21,775 nt of DNA, from the IMG/VR virus record IMGVR_UViG_3300015371_000209, positions 1 through 21,775 of that record, one strand, 5' to 3'. Below are positions 1 through 7,048 of the stretch, one piece after another (position 1 is the stretch's first letter; every line of letters starts with the position of its first letter). The stretch is from a virus. The translations under genes and the position numbers were made by a program. The notes beneath the pieces are model-generated. The model was given only the letters and a program-made list of their open reading frames with translations. It was not told where the DNA came from and made no database searches.

Positions 1-38
1 GCGAGTCGTGAACAAAACGTCTTTAATGGGACGGGCTT

Positions 39-203
39 TTAGTCGCCGCTGCGCCAGCGCTCTTGCATGAGCGAGCGGAGCGCGAGCGCGAGCCGGTCCC
101 TCTCGCGCTGAAGCTGCGCGATTTCGACCTTGGCGGCGCGGAGGTCGTGGCGGAGCTGGTGGAGCTGCGAGCCATTGCCGGAGCGCCTGCGGAGCCAGAG
201 CAT
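39..203 (-). CDS. Small coiled-coil protein, 54 aa
   Basis: Read on the minus strand this is a 54-residue protein starting MLWLRRRSGNG and ending RWRSGD. Residues about 12-45 form one charged amphipathic helix (QLHQLRHDLRAAK, then LQRERDRLALAL) with heptad-like leucines, so a short coiled coil is likely. I recognise no family. The start is chosen because a TATATT box lies at 210-215, exactly six bases before the ATG, which suggests a leaderless transcript; there is no ribosome binding site. The gene is divergent from the Pro-rich gene at 257, and the two share a 26-bp element (207-232). It is under 60 residues and easily missed by gene callers. The much longer open frame over this stretch on the same strand is in another phase and looks like a high-GC artefact. 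Confidence 0.6.
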   Translation of the reverse strand: MLWLRRRSGNGSQLHQLRHDLRAAKVEIAQLQRERDRLALALRSLMQERWRSGD

Positions 204-206
204 TCC

Positions 207-232
207 GCCAATATAGCAGCGCTATGCAGACG
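207..232. promoter_or_regulatory. 26-bp repeated divergent-promoter element, copy 1
   Basis: These 26 bases are identical to 5008-5033. Each contains the inverted repeat ATAGC-AGC-GCTAT (213-225 here) and, on the minus strand, a TATATT -10-like box (210-215). Both copies lie between a leftward and a rightward gene. I infer an operator or activator site within a divergent promoter. For the rightward gene a separate TACTAT box at 244-249 sits seven bases before its ATG at 257. No clear -35 hexamer is visible in either direction. Confidence 0.6.
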
Positions 233-256
233 GCGGGCTGAGATACTATTAGCGGC

Positions 257-397
257 ATGACGGAGATTGGCCAGCCGATTAAGACGATTGAGATCGAGCC
301 GCTCAAGGAGCCGCTGCCGCAGCGCGAGCAGCCGCCGCGCGAGCAGCCAGCGCGCGAGCCGGAGCCGCTCAAGCAGCCCGAGCCGCAGCCCGCTTAA
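257..397 (+). CDS. Small Pro/Glu/Arg-rich protein, 46 aa
   Basis: The 46-residue product starts MTEIGQPIKTIEIEPLKEP and continues as a low-complexity chain of PxREQP and EPEPLKQP units ending in QPA. The first 15 residues (I-G-Q-P-I-x-T-I-E-I-E-P) look like a short conserved head; the rest should be disordered. Small proteins of this style recur in actinophages and actinobacteria, but I know no function. The ATG follows a TACTAT box by seven bases, which suggests leaderless expression; no Shine-Dalgarno is present. The next gene begins two bases after its stop, so the two are probably co-transcribed. Confidence 0.6.
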   Translation: MTEIGQPIKTIEIEPLKEPLPQREQPPREQPAREPEPLKQPEPQPA

Positions 398-398
398 G

Positions 399-962
399 TT
401 GGAGCCGCCGCGTTGGTTCCCGCCGGGCTGGCAGCCAGCCGATGTACCGCCAGCGCCGCTGCCGCTGTACCACAGCCCTGTGCTGGGGTATCGGACTTGG
501 AGGATGGATGCGCAGAGAGGGCTATTGCGGGCGCTCAGCCGGAGCGTCTCTTGGCCGCCCGGCAAGCCGCTCGTTTCTCGGCACGAGGCCTTCCTCTCCA
601 GCGAAATGCGCTGCGAGCCGGGCACGCCTTGTCGCTACTGCGGCGCTTATGCGCTAGCCAGCTACGAGGACGTCGCGGAGCGGGAGCGCGGCAATTGGCG
701 CGTGCTCTGCAACGTGCGCGGCGCGGTCGCGGGCTGGGGCAGCGCCGTCCACCTCTGCTCGCACGGCTGGCGGGCCGGTAAGGCGTACCCGCTGGCGCTG
801 CTGGATTGGGTCTCAGAGCCTGCGGCCTTCGGCCCTGTAGGCGTGTATTGGCATACCGTCCTAGAGCTGATTGCGGAGCGGTACGAAATTCCGATTCTGC
901 CTGACGTCGAGCAGCTCGAGCGGTACGCGCTTACGCTCGCCCGCCCGCTGAGCGACTTCTAG
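399..962 (+). CDS. GYR-W / C-x-x-CGAYA type phage protein, 187 aa
   Basis: Starting at TTG 399 the product is 187 residues. It opens with a Pro-rich segment, then GYRTWRMDAQRG, a segment with W-x-P-G-x-P, and CRYCGAYALASYED. This order (GYR-x-W, then a central Cys pair running into CG-x-YA) resembles a small domain common in actinobacterial and actinophage hypothetical proteins; the function is unknown and the cysteines could bind metal. The C-terminal third (YPLALLDWVSEP to the end) is helical. The open frame extends further upstream, but there it translates the Pro-rich gene out of phase as Arg/Ser low complexity, so I prefer the TTG just after that gene's stop. Its TAG shares bases with the stop of the convergent minus-strand gene. 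Confidence 0.65.
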   Translation: MEPPRWFPPGWQPADVPPAPLPLYHSPVLGYRTWRMDAQRGLLRALSRSVSWPPGKPLVSRHEAFLSSEMRCEPGTPCRYCGAYALASYEDVAERERGNWRVLCNVRGAVAGWGSAVHLCSHGWRAGKAYPLALLDWVSEPAAFGPVGVYWHTVLELIAERYEIPILPDVEQLERYALTLARPLSDF

Positions 963-1171
963 TCCTTGAGCCTGCTGGGGTGCTCGACCTTGGCTGGGTT
1001 TACGCGGACGTAGATACCGCTCCAGGTCTCCAGCCCGCAATAGCAGCATTGCTCGCATTCGCGCTCCTGAATGGTTGTAGCGATGCGGCCGGGGTAATGG
1101 AGCCGCCAGCAGGAGAGACAGGCGGGCTGTGTAAATGAATAGCGAGGCGCTGCGCTCAAGGTAGCTAGCAA
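959..1171 (-). CDS. Small Cys4 putative zinc-binding protein, 70 aa
   Basis: The minus-strand product has 70 residues with CLSCWRLHYPGR and, about 22 residues on, CEQCCYCG, then SGIYVRVNPAKV. The two CxxC-type pairs suggest a zinc ribbon. The overall pattern (CxxCW..H..G, then ECEQCCYCG..T..GIYVR) matches small zinc-ribbon-like proteins frequent in mycobacteriophage-type genomes; the role is unknown. The start is TTG at 1171, the most upstream plausible start; no strong ribosome binding site is seen, so a start closer to the first Cys is possible. It converges on the upstream gene and their stops overlap as CTAG at 959-962. Confidence 0.75.
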   Translation of the reverse strand: MLATLSAAPRYSFTQPACLSCWRLHYPGRIATTIQERECEQCCYCGLETWSGIYVRVNPAKVEHPSRLKD

Positions 1172-1204
1172 GAGTAAGGCAGAGAGGCAGGCCGGTGGAA
1201 TGAA

Positions 1205-1420
1205 ATGGCGCGGCTACCTGAGGCGCTCGATGTGGTGCTCGCCCGGATCAGCGCTACACCGGAGGCGAGCTACATAGAAAGCATGCACGAGCTTGGTATC
1301 AGCACGGAGGAGGCTGTCGCGCTGGTGGTCGAGGTCTTGCGCCAAAGCGAGAATAGGGCCGAGGGTGTAGCCATAGGCGTCTATCTCGGCATCATGCTTG
1401 GGCGCGAGCTATCTAGCTGA
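1205..1420 (+). CDS. Small helical hypothetical protein, 71 aa
   Basis: This 71-residue acidic, helical product begins MARLPEALDVVLARIS and ends GVYLGIMLGRELSS. A GGTGGA motif lies six bases before the ATG and supports this start; the out-of-phase ATG at 1200 gives only a short peptide. The central segment HELGISTEEAVALVVEVLRQ looks like a helix-turn-helix-like helical hairpin, but nothing identifies a DNA-binding role. The GVYLGIMLGREL ending resembles small actinophage proteins I have seen with no known function. It is first in a rightward set with the membrane peptide and the DUF2786-like gene. Confidence 0.6.
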   Translation: MARLPEALDVVLARISATPEASYIESMHELGISTEEAVALVVEVLRQSENRAEGVAIGVYLGIMLGRELSS

Positions 1421-1431
1421 GGCGGGGGCTT

Positions 1432-1527
1432 TTGCGCGACGGGGCTGAGGTACTACTGGTGATTGTGCTGGCGCTGGGCCTGCTCGTAATCATTGCCGCG
1501 CTCATCCTGCTCGGTAAAGCGGCCTAG
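1432..1527 (+). CDS. Single-helix membrane peptide, 31 aa
   Basis: A 31-residue product from TTG 1432: MRDGAEVLLVIVLALGLL continuing through VIIAALILLGKAA. Residues about 8-28 form one uninterrupted hydrophobic helix flanked by Arg/Asp at the front and Lys at the end, so it should be a one-pass membrane peptide. A GGCGGGGG tract ends four bases before the TTG and is a plausible ribosome binding site; GTG 1459 would give only the helix. It could be a small holin-like or membrane-tethering peptide, but the sequence alone does not show that. It lies between stop 1420 and start 1539 with no overlap. Confidence 0.5.
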   Translation: MRDGAEVLLVIVLALGLLVIIAALILLGKAA

Positions 1528-1538
1528 ACTCCGACGGT

Positions 1539-1964
1539 ATGGATCGCGCCGCCGCGCTGAAGCTATACACGAAGCTGCTGGCGCTGGCTGACCCGGAGCG
1601 GGGCGGGACGCCTGCCGAGCGGGCCGTCGCAGCAGCTAAGGCGGAGCGGCTACGTGAGCGCCATGGGCTAGCAGAGCATGAGGCGCAGCAGCAGCGCCAG
1701 CGCGCGGCCCGGCCTCGGCCGCAGCAGCCAGCATGGCGAGCGCCAGCGCGCGGCCCGGCGGAGCGCTGGGCTTTCAACCCGAATACGGGTGAGGCGAGCG
1801 CGAACGTCAAGGTGGAGTGGTATCGAGATAGGGGTAATTGGAAGATCGAGGTTCCCGCCGACGTGTTTCATGCGCAGGGCGAGGCGGCGCTGCGCGAGCA
1901 GCGCAACCGCGAGCGGCTAAGGCGCTTGGACGATCTGAATCGGCGGCGCAGGAGGTTGAAATGA
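1539..1964 (+). CDS. DUF2786-like protein, 141 aa
   Basis: The first 45 residues (LYTKLLALADPERGGTP, then AVAAAKAERLRERHGL) match the DUF2786 pattern: a K-LLALA helix, a Gly/Thr-Pro turn, then an A-AKA-LMxxHGL helix. Known members are of unknown function and frequent in phages and actinobacteria. Residues 48-75 are a Gln/Arg/Pro-rich linker, residues 80-110 a small beta segment (VKVEWYRDRGNWKIEV), and the C-terminus a very basic helix ending RRRRRLK that could bind nucleic acid. The ATG has only a weak upstream purine tract. Its TGA overlaps the ATG of the next gene (ATGA at 1961-1964), so the two are translationally coupled. Confidence 0.7.
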   Translation: MDRAAALKLYTKLLALADPERGGTPAERAVAAAKAERLRERHGLAEHEAQQQRQRAARPRPQQPAWRAPARGPAERWAFNPNTGEASANVKVEWYRDRGNWKIEVPADVFHAQGEAALREQRNRERLRRLDDLNRRRRRLK

Positions 1965-2176
1965 GTAGCCAGCCAGTAGACGAGGACCTGCAAAAGGCAG
2001 AGATGCGCGAGATCCTGACGGAGATTGCGCGGACGAGCGGTAATGCCGCTGCGCGAATCGCGGCAATCAAGGAGCTGCGCGCGCTCGATGCCGACAACCC
2101 CGGCGGAATGCCGCTCTCGGGCGAGGACAAGCTGCTTGATGAGCTGGCCCCCCGGCGCTACAAGACGAAGCGCTAG
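1961..2176 (+). CDS. Probable terminase small subunit, 71 aa
   Basis: A 71-residue acidic protein beginning MSSQPVDEDLQKAEMREIL and ending APRRYKTKR. Residues about 15-48 (EILTEIARTSGNAAARIAA, then IKELRALDA) look like the helix-turn-helix and following helix of short actinophage small terminase subunits. The strongest argument is position: it ends one base before the large subunit starts. The small subunit would recognise the packaging site and stimulate the large subunit. An AGGAGG six bases before the ATG and an ATGA overlap with the upstream gene fix the start. It is short for the family, which often exceeds 100 residues, so a different DNA-binding role remains possible. Confidence 0.6.
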   Translation: MSSQPVDEDLQKAEMREILTEIARTSGNAAARIAAIKELRALDADNPGGMPLSGEDKLLDELAPRRYKTKR

Positions 2177-3634
2177 GTGGCCGACCTCCAGCCGTTCACT
2201 GTCGAGCATTTTCGGCAATTCGCAAAGCTGGTCGTATGGGACGACCAGAAGAAGAGGGAGCCGGAGCCTTGGCAGCTAGCGCTTGTCGAGGACCTCTTCT
2301 CGGGCTTTGCGCGCAACCTCTGGATCATCCCGGAGGGCAACGGCAAGTCGACGCTTACCGCGCTCGTTGCGCTGTACGGGGCGGCCTACTCGGAGTCGCC
2401 CTGGATCCCGATAGGGGCGGCCTCGGCTAAGCAGGCGCGCATCATTCACGACCAGGCGACGGGCTTCGTACAGCGCACGCCCGGCCTCAAGACTTGGTTC
2501 AAGCCTTACGGCGGCTATCTGCGCATCAAGGCAATCGAGGCCGGAGGTATCGGCATCGAGGTCTTCGCCCATGACCCTAAGACTGGAGACGGCGTTATCC
2601 CCTACCCGTACGCGCTGCTGGATGAGCTACATAGGCACCCGGACATGCGGCTCTGGGACCTCTGGGCGGGCAAGCTGCGCAAGCGCGGCGCTCAGATCCT
2701 TGGCATCAGTACGGCCGGGGAGCCGGAAACCCCTTTTGAGAATATGCGCGATGCGATCCGCAATCGCGCTCAGAGCAGGACGCGCAAGGGCGCGCACCTA
2801 CGGGCGGTAGCTGAGAATGAGGTACTGCACGAATGGATGGTGCCTAAGGACGAGCAATGCTCGGACATGGCGGCCGTCAAGGCAGCTAATCCGCTCTCGA
2901 CAATTTCGATTGAGGGCCTGACGCAGGATTTCGCGCTCGTTACGAACCTCGGGGATTGGAAGCGGCTCAAGTGCAATCGCCCGACGCGCTCGATCGCAGC
3001 GGCGATTACAGATAAGGAATGGGACGAGGGGTACTCGCAGCAGCGTATCCCTGAGGGGGCCGAGGTCGAGGTCGGCGCAGACATAGCGTTCAAGTGGGAT
3101 TGCACGGCGCTGGTCCCGCTCTGGCGCGCGCCGCGCTTCCGGCTACTGGGCGAGCCAAAGATCTTGACGCCGCCGCGTGATCATTCCTCCATGCACCCCG
3201 ACGAAATCAAGCACGCTTTCTACGAGCTGGCTACGGCTTACCGGCTACGTACGGTCGTCATGGATATGCACCGCGCGGAGGATATCGCGGCCTGGGTCGA
3301 GGACGAGCTAGGCGTGACGGTAATCGATCATGACCACCGCCAAATGAAAGTACACGTCCAGGATTTCGAGGCGTTCATGGACGGCCTGCGCAATTCGACG
3401 CTCAAGCATACGGGCGACCAGGGGCTGCGCATCCATGTACTGAACGCTATTGCGCGGCGGCTGCCGGGCGGCGATTACCGCTTCGATAGGCCAGCGCAGG
3501 CCCGAGGCGTCGTACACGAGCAGGATCGGCGGGTAATCGATGCGCTGACGGCGGCGGCGATGGTGGTACAGCACTCCAATCGCGCTCCCTCGCGGCGCTC
3601 GGTCTATGAGGAGCGGGGGCTACTCACCGCTTAG
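2177..3634 (+). CDS. terL: Terminase large subunit (TerL)
   Basis: The 485-residue product is a two-domain phage packaging motor. The N-terminal ATPase has an adenine-binding PWQ (31-33), a Walker A IPEGNGKST (51-59), a Walker B YALLDEL (145-151; D149 and catalytic E150) and the coupling motif ISTAGEP (177-183). The C-terminal RNase H-like nuclease offers acidic residues D302 (GADIAFKWD), D363 (VVMDMH) and D455 (RVIDALTAA). It cleaves concatemeric DNA and pumps it through the portal. Length and motif order are those of the HK97/actinophage siphovirus type. GTG 2177 directly follows the small subunit's TAG, so translation is probably coupled. The last 15 bases overlap the convergent leftward gene. 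Confidence 0.95.
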   Translation: MADLQPFTVEHFRQFAKLVVWDDQKKREPEPWQLALVEDLFSGFARNLWIIPEGNGKSTLTALVALYGAAYSESPWIPIGAASAKQARIIHDQATGFVQRTPGLKTWFKPYGGYLRIKAIEAGGIGIEVFAHDPKTGDGVIPYPYALLDELHRHPDMRLWDLWAGKLRKRGAQILGISTAGEPETPFENMRDAIRNRAQSRTRKGAHLRAVAENEVLHEWMVPKDEQCSDMAAVKAANPLSTISIEGLTQDFALVTNLGDWKRLKCNRPTRSIAAAITDKEWDEGYSQQRIPEGAEVEVGADIAFKWDCTALVPLWRAPRFRLLGEPKILTPPRDHSSMHPDEIKHAFYELATAYRLRTVVMDMHRAEDIAAWVEDELGVTVIDHDHRQMKVHVQDFEAFMDGLRNSTLKHTGDQGLRIHVLNAIARRLPGGDYRFDRPAQARGVVHEQDRRVIDALTAAAMVVQHSNRAPSRRSVYEERGLLTA

Positions 3635-3910
3635 TAGCTCGACGTCCTCCACGACGAAGCGCTTGAGCGTAACCGACGTTCCGCGCGCTGCTAGCTCGCG
3701 TCCGTACTCGCGCAAATGGTGCGCGCGCCGCTCATCGGAGGCGAGCGCCGGGCCGATGTCGATGCTGTGCCGAATAGCGACCTCGCGGGTAATGCCTATG
3801 ACACCCTCTTGGTTATCGGCCGGGTCGACCCCGGTCAGCATCCATAGCTCGCGGATACGAAAGCCGTCGTAGCGCGGGTCGCCCGGCTCGATGTGCTCGT
3901 GCGCGCTCAT
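3620..3910 (-). CDS. Hypothetical protein, third gene of leftward operon, 96 aa
   Basis: A 96-residue product from ATG 3910: MSAHEHIEPGDPRYDGFRI, then RELWMLTGVDP, ending VEDVELLSGE. The region IGPALASDERRAHHLREYG followed by ELAARGTSVTLKRFVVED reads as a helix and a beta strand, a small alpha/beta fold. I know similar short proteins only as unknowns in actinophages. The start is set by an ATGA overlap with the preceding gene on the same strand. The upstream extension of the frame is Arg-rich and is the shadow of that gene. The 3-prime end runs 15 bases into the terminase gene on the other strand. Confidence 0.65.
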   Translation of the reverse strand: MSAHEHIEPGDPRYDGFRIRELWMLTGVDPADNQEGVIGITREVAIRHSIDIGPALASDERRAHHLREYGRELAARGTSVTLKRFVVEDVELLSGE

Positions 3911-4614
3911 GACGCCTGCTGGATGTCGAGAGTCTCGCCTGTGGTCTCGAACGTCCAAGCGACAGCGTCGTGGGCTGTCTCGATGGTCGGCGGGACGCGC
4001 AGGAAATAGTGCGCATGGCTGCCGTCCTTCTCGGGAGTCGCATTTACGACCTCGACCCATTGGGCGTGCTTGTCTTGGCTGTTGTCGGAGGCCATTCGCC
4101 ACAGTGTTCCTGAGTCGTCCTGCTGGTAGCGCTCAGCGCCGCCCTCTCGGAGCAGCCTTTCGATTCCGTATTTGGTCATGGCATGGCGGCGAACGGTTAC
4201 GTTCCGAATGCCGAGGATGAGCGCCGGAGATAGCTGCTCCCAAAGCACCTGCTGGTCCACGATGTGCTGGAGTAGCTGGTCGAACGGCGGCGGGGTGCGC
4301 CATTGGGGCCGCCAATGCGTCCCCAGCGTCGAGCGCGCGGGCAAGTCCTTGCGCTCATACGAGGGAGCGTCCATTTCTGTCGCGGTAGGCCAGCGGCCCT
4401 TTGCGAGCGCCCAAGCAAGCACTGCGCGGGCGAGAGAATCGCGGTTCCAGTCGCCCTGCATAGGGACTGCCTTGTCGGCGCGTTTGAACTCCCCCAGCGT
4501 CAGGCTCAGCGCCTTGCGAATCTGGGTGTCGCTCCAGCGCTGCCTCAAGTTACGCTGAGGGCGGCGCAGGGCCGCAATCATGCGACCCTGCTCCTCCGGC
4601 GAGAGATCAGTCAT
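3907..4614 (-). CDS. HNH-repeat-like N-terminus fused to a DUF6745-type C-terminal tail, 235 aa
   Basis: The start is ATG 4614 (MTDLSPEEQGRMIAALRRP), which overlaps the upstream gene by eight bases; the longer frame to 4830 is that gene's shadow. Residues about 50-95 (LARAVLAWALAKGRWPTAT, then LPARSTLGTHW) resemble the small homing-endonuclease-associated repeat: helix, G-RWPT, LP-xx-T, W. The C-terminal ~90 residues (KYGIERLLREGGAER, DSGTLWRM, VVNATPEKDGS, FLRVPPTIETAHDAVAWTF) match, from memory, the end of DUF6745-type actinobacterial proteins, without their repeat region. No catalytic HNH residues are visible, so DNA recognition rather than cleavage is the better guess. It pairs with the GEATGHHH gene as such proteins do in hosts. 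Confidence 0.65.
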   Translation of the reverse strand: MTDLSPEEQGRMIAALRRPQRNLRQRWSDTQIRKALSLTLGEFKRADKAVPMQGDWNRDSLARAVLAWALAKGRWPTATEMDAPSYERKDLPARSTLGTHWRPQWRTPPPFDQLLQHIVDQQVLWEQLSPALILGIRNVTVRRHAMTKYGIERLLREGGAERYQQDDSGTLWRMASDNSQDKHAQWVEVVNATPEKDGSHAHYFLRVPPTIETAHDAVAWTFETTGETLDIQQAS

Positions 4615-4966
4615 ACACCCAGCGGGTTGAGGGGCGGCTGCGCTCCCTGACACCGCCGGATGGCTCGCGCGGCGGCTCGTACTCGCGCTGGCGCTGGATG
4701 ACGTAGTCGCCGTGCGGTAGCTCGATGGTGTCGTGCTCCTCATGCACGAGCCGCGCGCCCCGGCGCGATACGTGCAAATAGCGCTGGCCGTCCATGATGT
4801 GTAGGCGCGCCCATGGGTCCGTGACGACATGGTGGTGGCCTGTCGCCTCTCCGGCTGCGAGCACGATCCCCTTGACCTTGGGGTATTCCCAGTCGCGCTT
4901 CAGCCGGTGGGCCGCCAGCGGGATGTTGGCGATGGGCTTGAGCAGTACGTCTCCCTGTCGGTACAC
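4607..4966 (-). CDS. QGDVL...GEATGHHH...HEEH...RQREY small beta protein, 119 aa
   Basis: This is the first gene of the leftward operon. From GTG 4966 the 119-residue product reads MYRQGDVLLKPIANIP, GIVLAAGEATGHHHVV, RYLHVS, HEEHDTIELPHGDYVIQRQREYEPP, and ends STRWVYD. The order matches a conserved actinobacterial small protein usually encoded beside DUF6745-type genes. The clustered histidines (HHH and H-EEH) look like a metal site on a cupin-like or SH3-like beta fold; the function is unknown. An AGGAGG seven bases before the GTG fixes the start. The repeated 26-bp element with its TATATT box at 5011-5016 probably provides the promoter, giving a leader of about 38 bases. Confidence 0.75.
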   Translation of the reverse strand: MYRQGDVLLKPIANIPLAAHRLKRDWEYPKVKGIVLAAGEATGHHHVVTDPWARLHIMDGQRYLHVSRRGARLVHEEHDTIELPHGDYVIQRQREYEPPREPSGGVRERSRPSTRWVYD

Positions 4967-4991
4967 AGGAATCCTCCTTGGGGTGGCTTTT

Positions 4992-5004
4992 GCCCTTAAA
5001 GGGC
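4992..5004. promoter_or_regulatory. GC palindrome at probable leftward transcription start
   Basis: The 13 bases GCCCTTAAAGGGC form a perfect 6-bp inverted repeat around one A. On the minus strand they lie about seven bases after the TATATT box of the neighbouring repeat, so they coincide with the expected start of the leftward transcript. They could be an operator or a small 5-prime hairpin. This is inference from position only. Confidence 0.35.
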
Positions 5005-5007
5005 CGG

Positions 5008-5033
5008 GCCAATATAGCAGCGCTATGCAGACG
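5008..5033. promoter_or_regulatory. 26-bp repeated divergent-promoter element, copy 2
   Basis: Identical over 26 bases to 207-232, including the ATAGC-AGC-GCTAT inverted repeat (5014-5026) and the minus-strand TATATT box (5011-5016). It lies between the leftward operon starting at 4966 and the portal gene starting at 5051. The flanks differ from copy 1 immediately outside the 26 bases, so the element itself is under selection or was recently copied. I infer a shared regulator binding site within a bidirectional promoter. Confidence 0.65.
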
Positions 5034-5050
5034 ATTGAGAGAGGGCTTAC

Positions 5051-7048
5051 TTGAGAGTATTTCCGAGGATTCGTCTGACGCGAGAGAAGGCGCTGACGGC
5101 CTCCACGCAATTTCTGGAGGCGGCGCAGGACCGGCGCGTCCAGGTCTACCCCGTGCTTGGCGGGACAACGCGGAATGCGCAGGTCGCGGCTGCCTTTGAG
5201 CGCAGCCAGAGCGCGGCCTATGGCTGGCTCTATGTCAATAGGCCTGCCGTGCGCACGGTCATCGACTACATCGCGCGGAACCTCGCGCAGCTACCGCTCC
5301 AGCTTTTCGAGCGGGTAGACGACACAAATCGAGAGCGGCTGTACGACCACCCGGCGGCCGAGCTAATGAAGTACCCGGATGACCTGACGCCGCAGACGCA
5401 ATTCATTTTCAGATTCACTGCTGACTTTCTCGTCTACGACAACGCGTATCTGGTCAAGTTCCGGCCCCCGGAGGCGCAGGGGCGGCTACTGCTCCAGCGC
5501 GTCCCGCCTTACCTCATGTCGGTTTCGGGCGGGCGCTTCTACGTCGAGCGCTACCGCATGCACCGCTTTGACGGCTCGTATATCGACTTGCCGCCGGAAG
5601 ACGTAATTCATTGGCGCGGCTACAACCCAGACGACCCGCTGCTGGGGGTTTCGAGACTGGAGACGCTCCGAGATACGCTGGCTGAGGATTCGGCCTCGCA
5701 GGCGGCGACGGTCGAGCTGATGAAGAACGGACTCAAGGGCGGCCATATCGAGCGGCCTTTGGAAGCGCCGGAGTGGTCGCCGGAGGCGATGTCTCGATTC
5801 CAAGAGGCGTGGGCGAATCAGCGTACGCGCTCGCCGCGCACGGATCCAGTTCTTGAGGAGGGCATGAAGTGGGTACCGACGTCGCTCTCCCCTAAGGACG
5901 CCGAGCTACTCGCGGGCCGCCGCTTTACCGTCGAAGAGGTGGCGCGCGTCTACGGCGTGCACCCGCGCGTGCTTGGCCTCTCTGAGGGCGGTAGCTCGAC
6001 GGAGATTGAGGACCTCCGCCGACAGGTCTACACGGATACGCTGCCGCCGCTGACGCAGCCGCTGGCGGCGCAATTGGATGAGGGCTTGCTGCGCACAGAA
6101 TTCATGGAGGACGACCTTTACTGGGAGTTCAACCTCAACGAAAAGCTGCGCGGCGACCCCGACAAGCGCTTCCAGGCGATTACCGCTGCTGTAGGCGCGC
6201 CTTGGTTGCTCCGTAATGAGGCGCGAGCGCTGGAGAATCGGCCGCCGGTTGAGGGCGGCGACGAAATCGTAACGCCGCTGAACGTGCTCGTTGGCGAGAA
6301 TCCCAAGCCAGCCCCGAACGTCATGGGGCCGCAGAACCCGCTCGGGCCACCGCAGGGCGGCGGGCACCGCGAGGAGGCAGCGGCGGGGCCGGTGGAGGTA
6401 AAAGAGGTAGAGACCCCCGAGCCGCCGCGCGAGCTACCGGCACCCTACGCGGAGCGCGCCCTGCACAAGCTGCTGGAGCGTTTCTTTACCCGGCAGGCGG
6501 ATAGCCTCCGGGCTGGCTCGGGCAAGTTCACGGCTAAGCGCTGGAACCGCGAGCTAGGCGACGACTTGTACGTCCTGCTGCGCGAGATAGTCGGCCGCGA
6601 GAGCGGCGAGCGCTACGACCCGGCGGCGGACGATGATCCGAGGCTTAAGGTCATGGCGGCAGGGGCCGCTGAGGGAATTAACGAGTACGTTCGGCAGCAG
6701 CTAGCCGGGGCGGATCGTCGGAAGGCGCTAGAGCGGATACAGAGCCGCTGCGGCGAGGCTGCCGGGCTACTTGCTGCGCAGGCTGGCGAAATGGCGCTGG
6801 AGCGTAAGGCGATGACGATGGGGCGCTCGCTCTCGATGCTCATGCCGAATAGCGACGACCACCCTGTGCTCAGCGACCGCGAGCGGCTTGAGCGGCTGCG
6901 GCTGCTGCGCGAGCTAGCGCTGCCGGATGAGGTCGTCTGGGAGCTGGCGGGTTTCTCTCAAGACGAAATTGACCGCATGCGCGCGCTGAACCATACTTCC
7001 GCGCTGCTGGACGCGTCCTCTAATGCCGTCGAACCGAAGCTCCCTTAG
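5051..7048 (+). CDS. Portal protein with long C-terminal extension, 665 aa
   Basis: Residues about 25-420 are a HK97-type portal: AAYGWLYVNRPAVRTVIDY, IARNLAQLPLQLF, HPAAELMKYPDDLTP, DVIHWRGYNPDDPLLGVS, VYGVHPRVLGLSEGGS and IEDLRRQVYTDTLPPL. The dodecameric portal forms the DNA channel at the capsid vertex and docks terminase and connectors. After a Gly/Pro/Glu-rich linker (about 420-455) there is a ~210-residue helical extension (RALHKLLERFFTRQADS, KRWNRELGDDLYVLL) of a kind seen in some actinophage portals. The start is TTG 5051 behind an AGAGAGGG tract; no ATG fits the conserved N-terminus. It sits 18 bases from the 26-bp promoter element and overlaps the MuF gene by 26 bases. Confidence 0.92.
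   Translation: MRVFPRIRLTREKALTASTQFLEAAQDRRVQVYPVLGGTTRNAQVAAAFERSQSAAYGWLYVNRPAVRTVIDYIARNLAQLPLQLFERVDDTNRERLYDHPAAELMKYPDDLTPQTQFIFRFTADFLVYDNAYLVKFRPPEAQGRLLLQRVPPYLMSVSGGRFYVERYRMHRFDGSYIDLPPEDVIHWRGYNPDDPLLGVSRLETLRDTLAEDSASQAATVELMKNGLKGGHIERPLEAPEWSPEAMSRFQEAWANQRTRSPRTDPVLEEGMKWVPTSLSPKDAELLAGRRFTVEEVARVYGVHPRVLGLSEGGSSTEIEDLRRQVYTDTLPPLTQPLAAQLDEGLLRTEFMEDDLYWEFNLNEKLRGDPDKRFQAITAAVGAPWLLRNEARALENRPPVEGGDEIVTPLNVLVGENPKPAPNVMGPQNPLGPPQGGGHREEAAAGPVEVKEVETPEPPRELPAPYAERALHKLLERFFTRQADSLRAGSGKFTAKRWNRELGDDLYVLLREIVGRESGERYDPAADDDPRLKVMAAGAAEGINEYVRQQLAGADRRKALERIQSRCGEAAGLLAAQAGEMALERKAMTMGRSLSMLMPNSDDHPVLSDRERLERLRLLRELALPDEVVWELAGFSQDEIDRMRALNHTSALLDASSNAVEPKLP

Noticed and set aside
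63-260. 65-residue rightward open frame
   Set aside because: It runs through the 26-bp promoter element and antisense to the 54-residue gene; no ribosome binding site or family-like sequence.
23-625. 200-residue open frame on the minus strand
   Set aside because: Ser/Arg/Leu low complexity and overlaps three better genes; the 54-residue frame at 39-203 has coiled-coil character and a promoter.
3911-4102. Upstream extension of the 96-residue leftward gene
   Set aside because: Arg-rich residues that are the shadow of the overlapping gene; the ATGA junction fixes the start at 3910.
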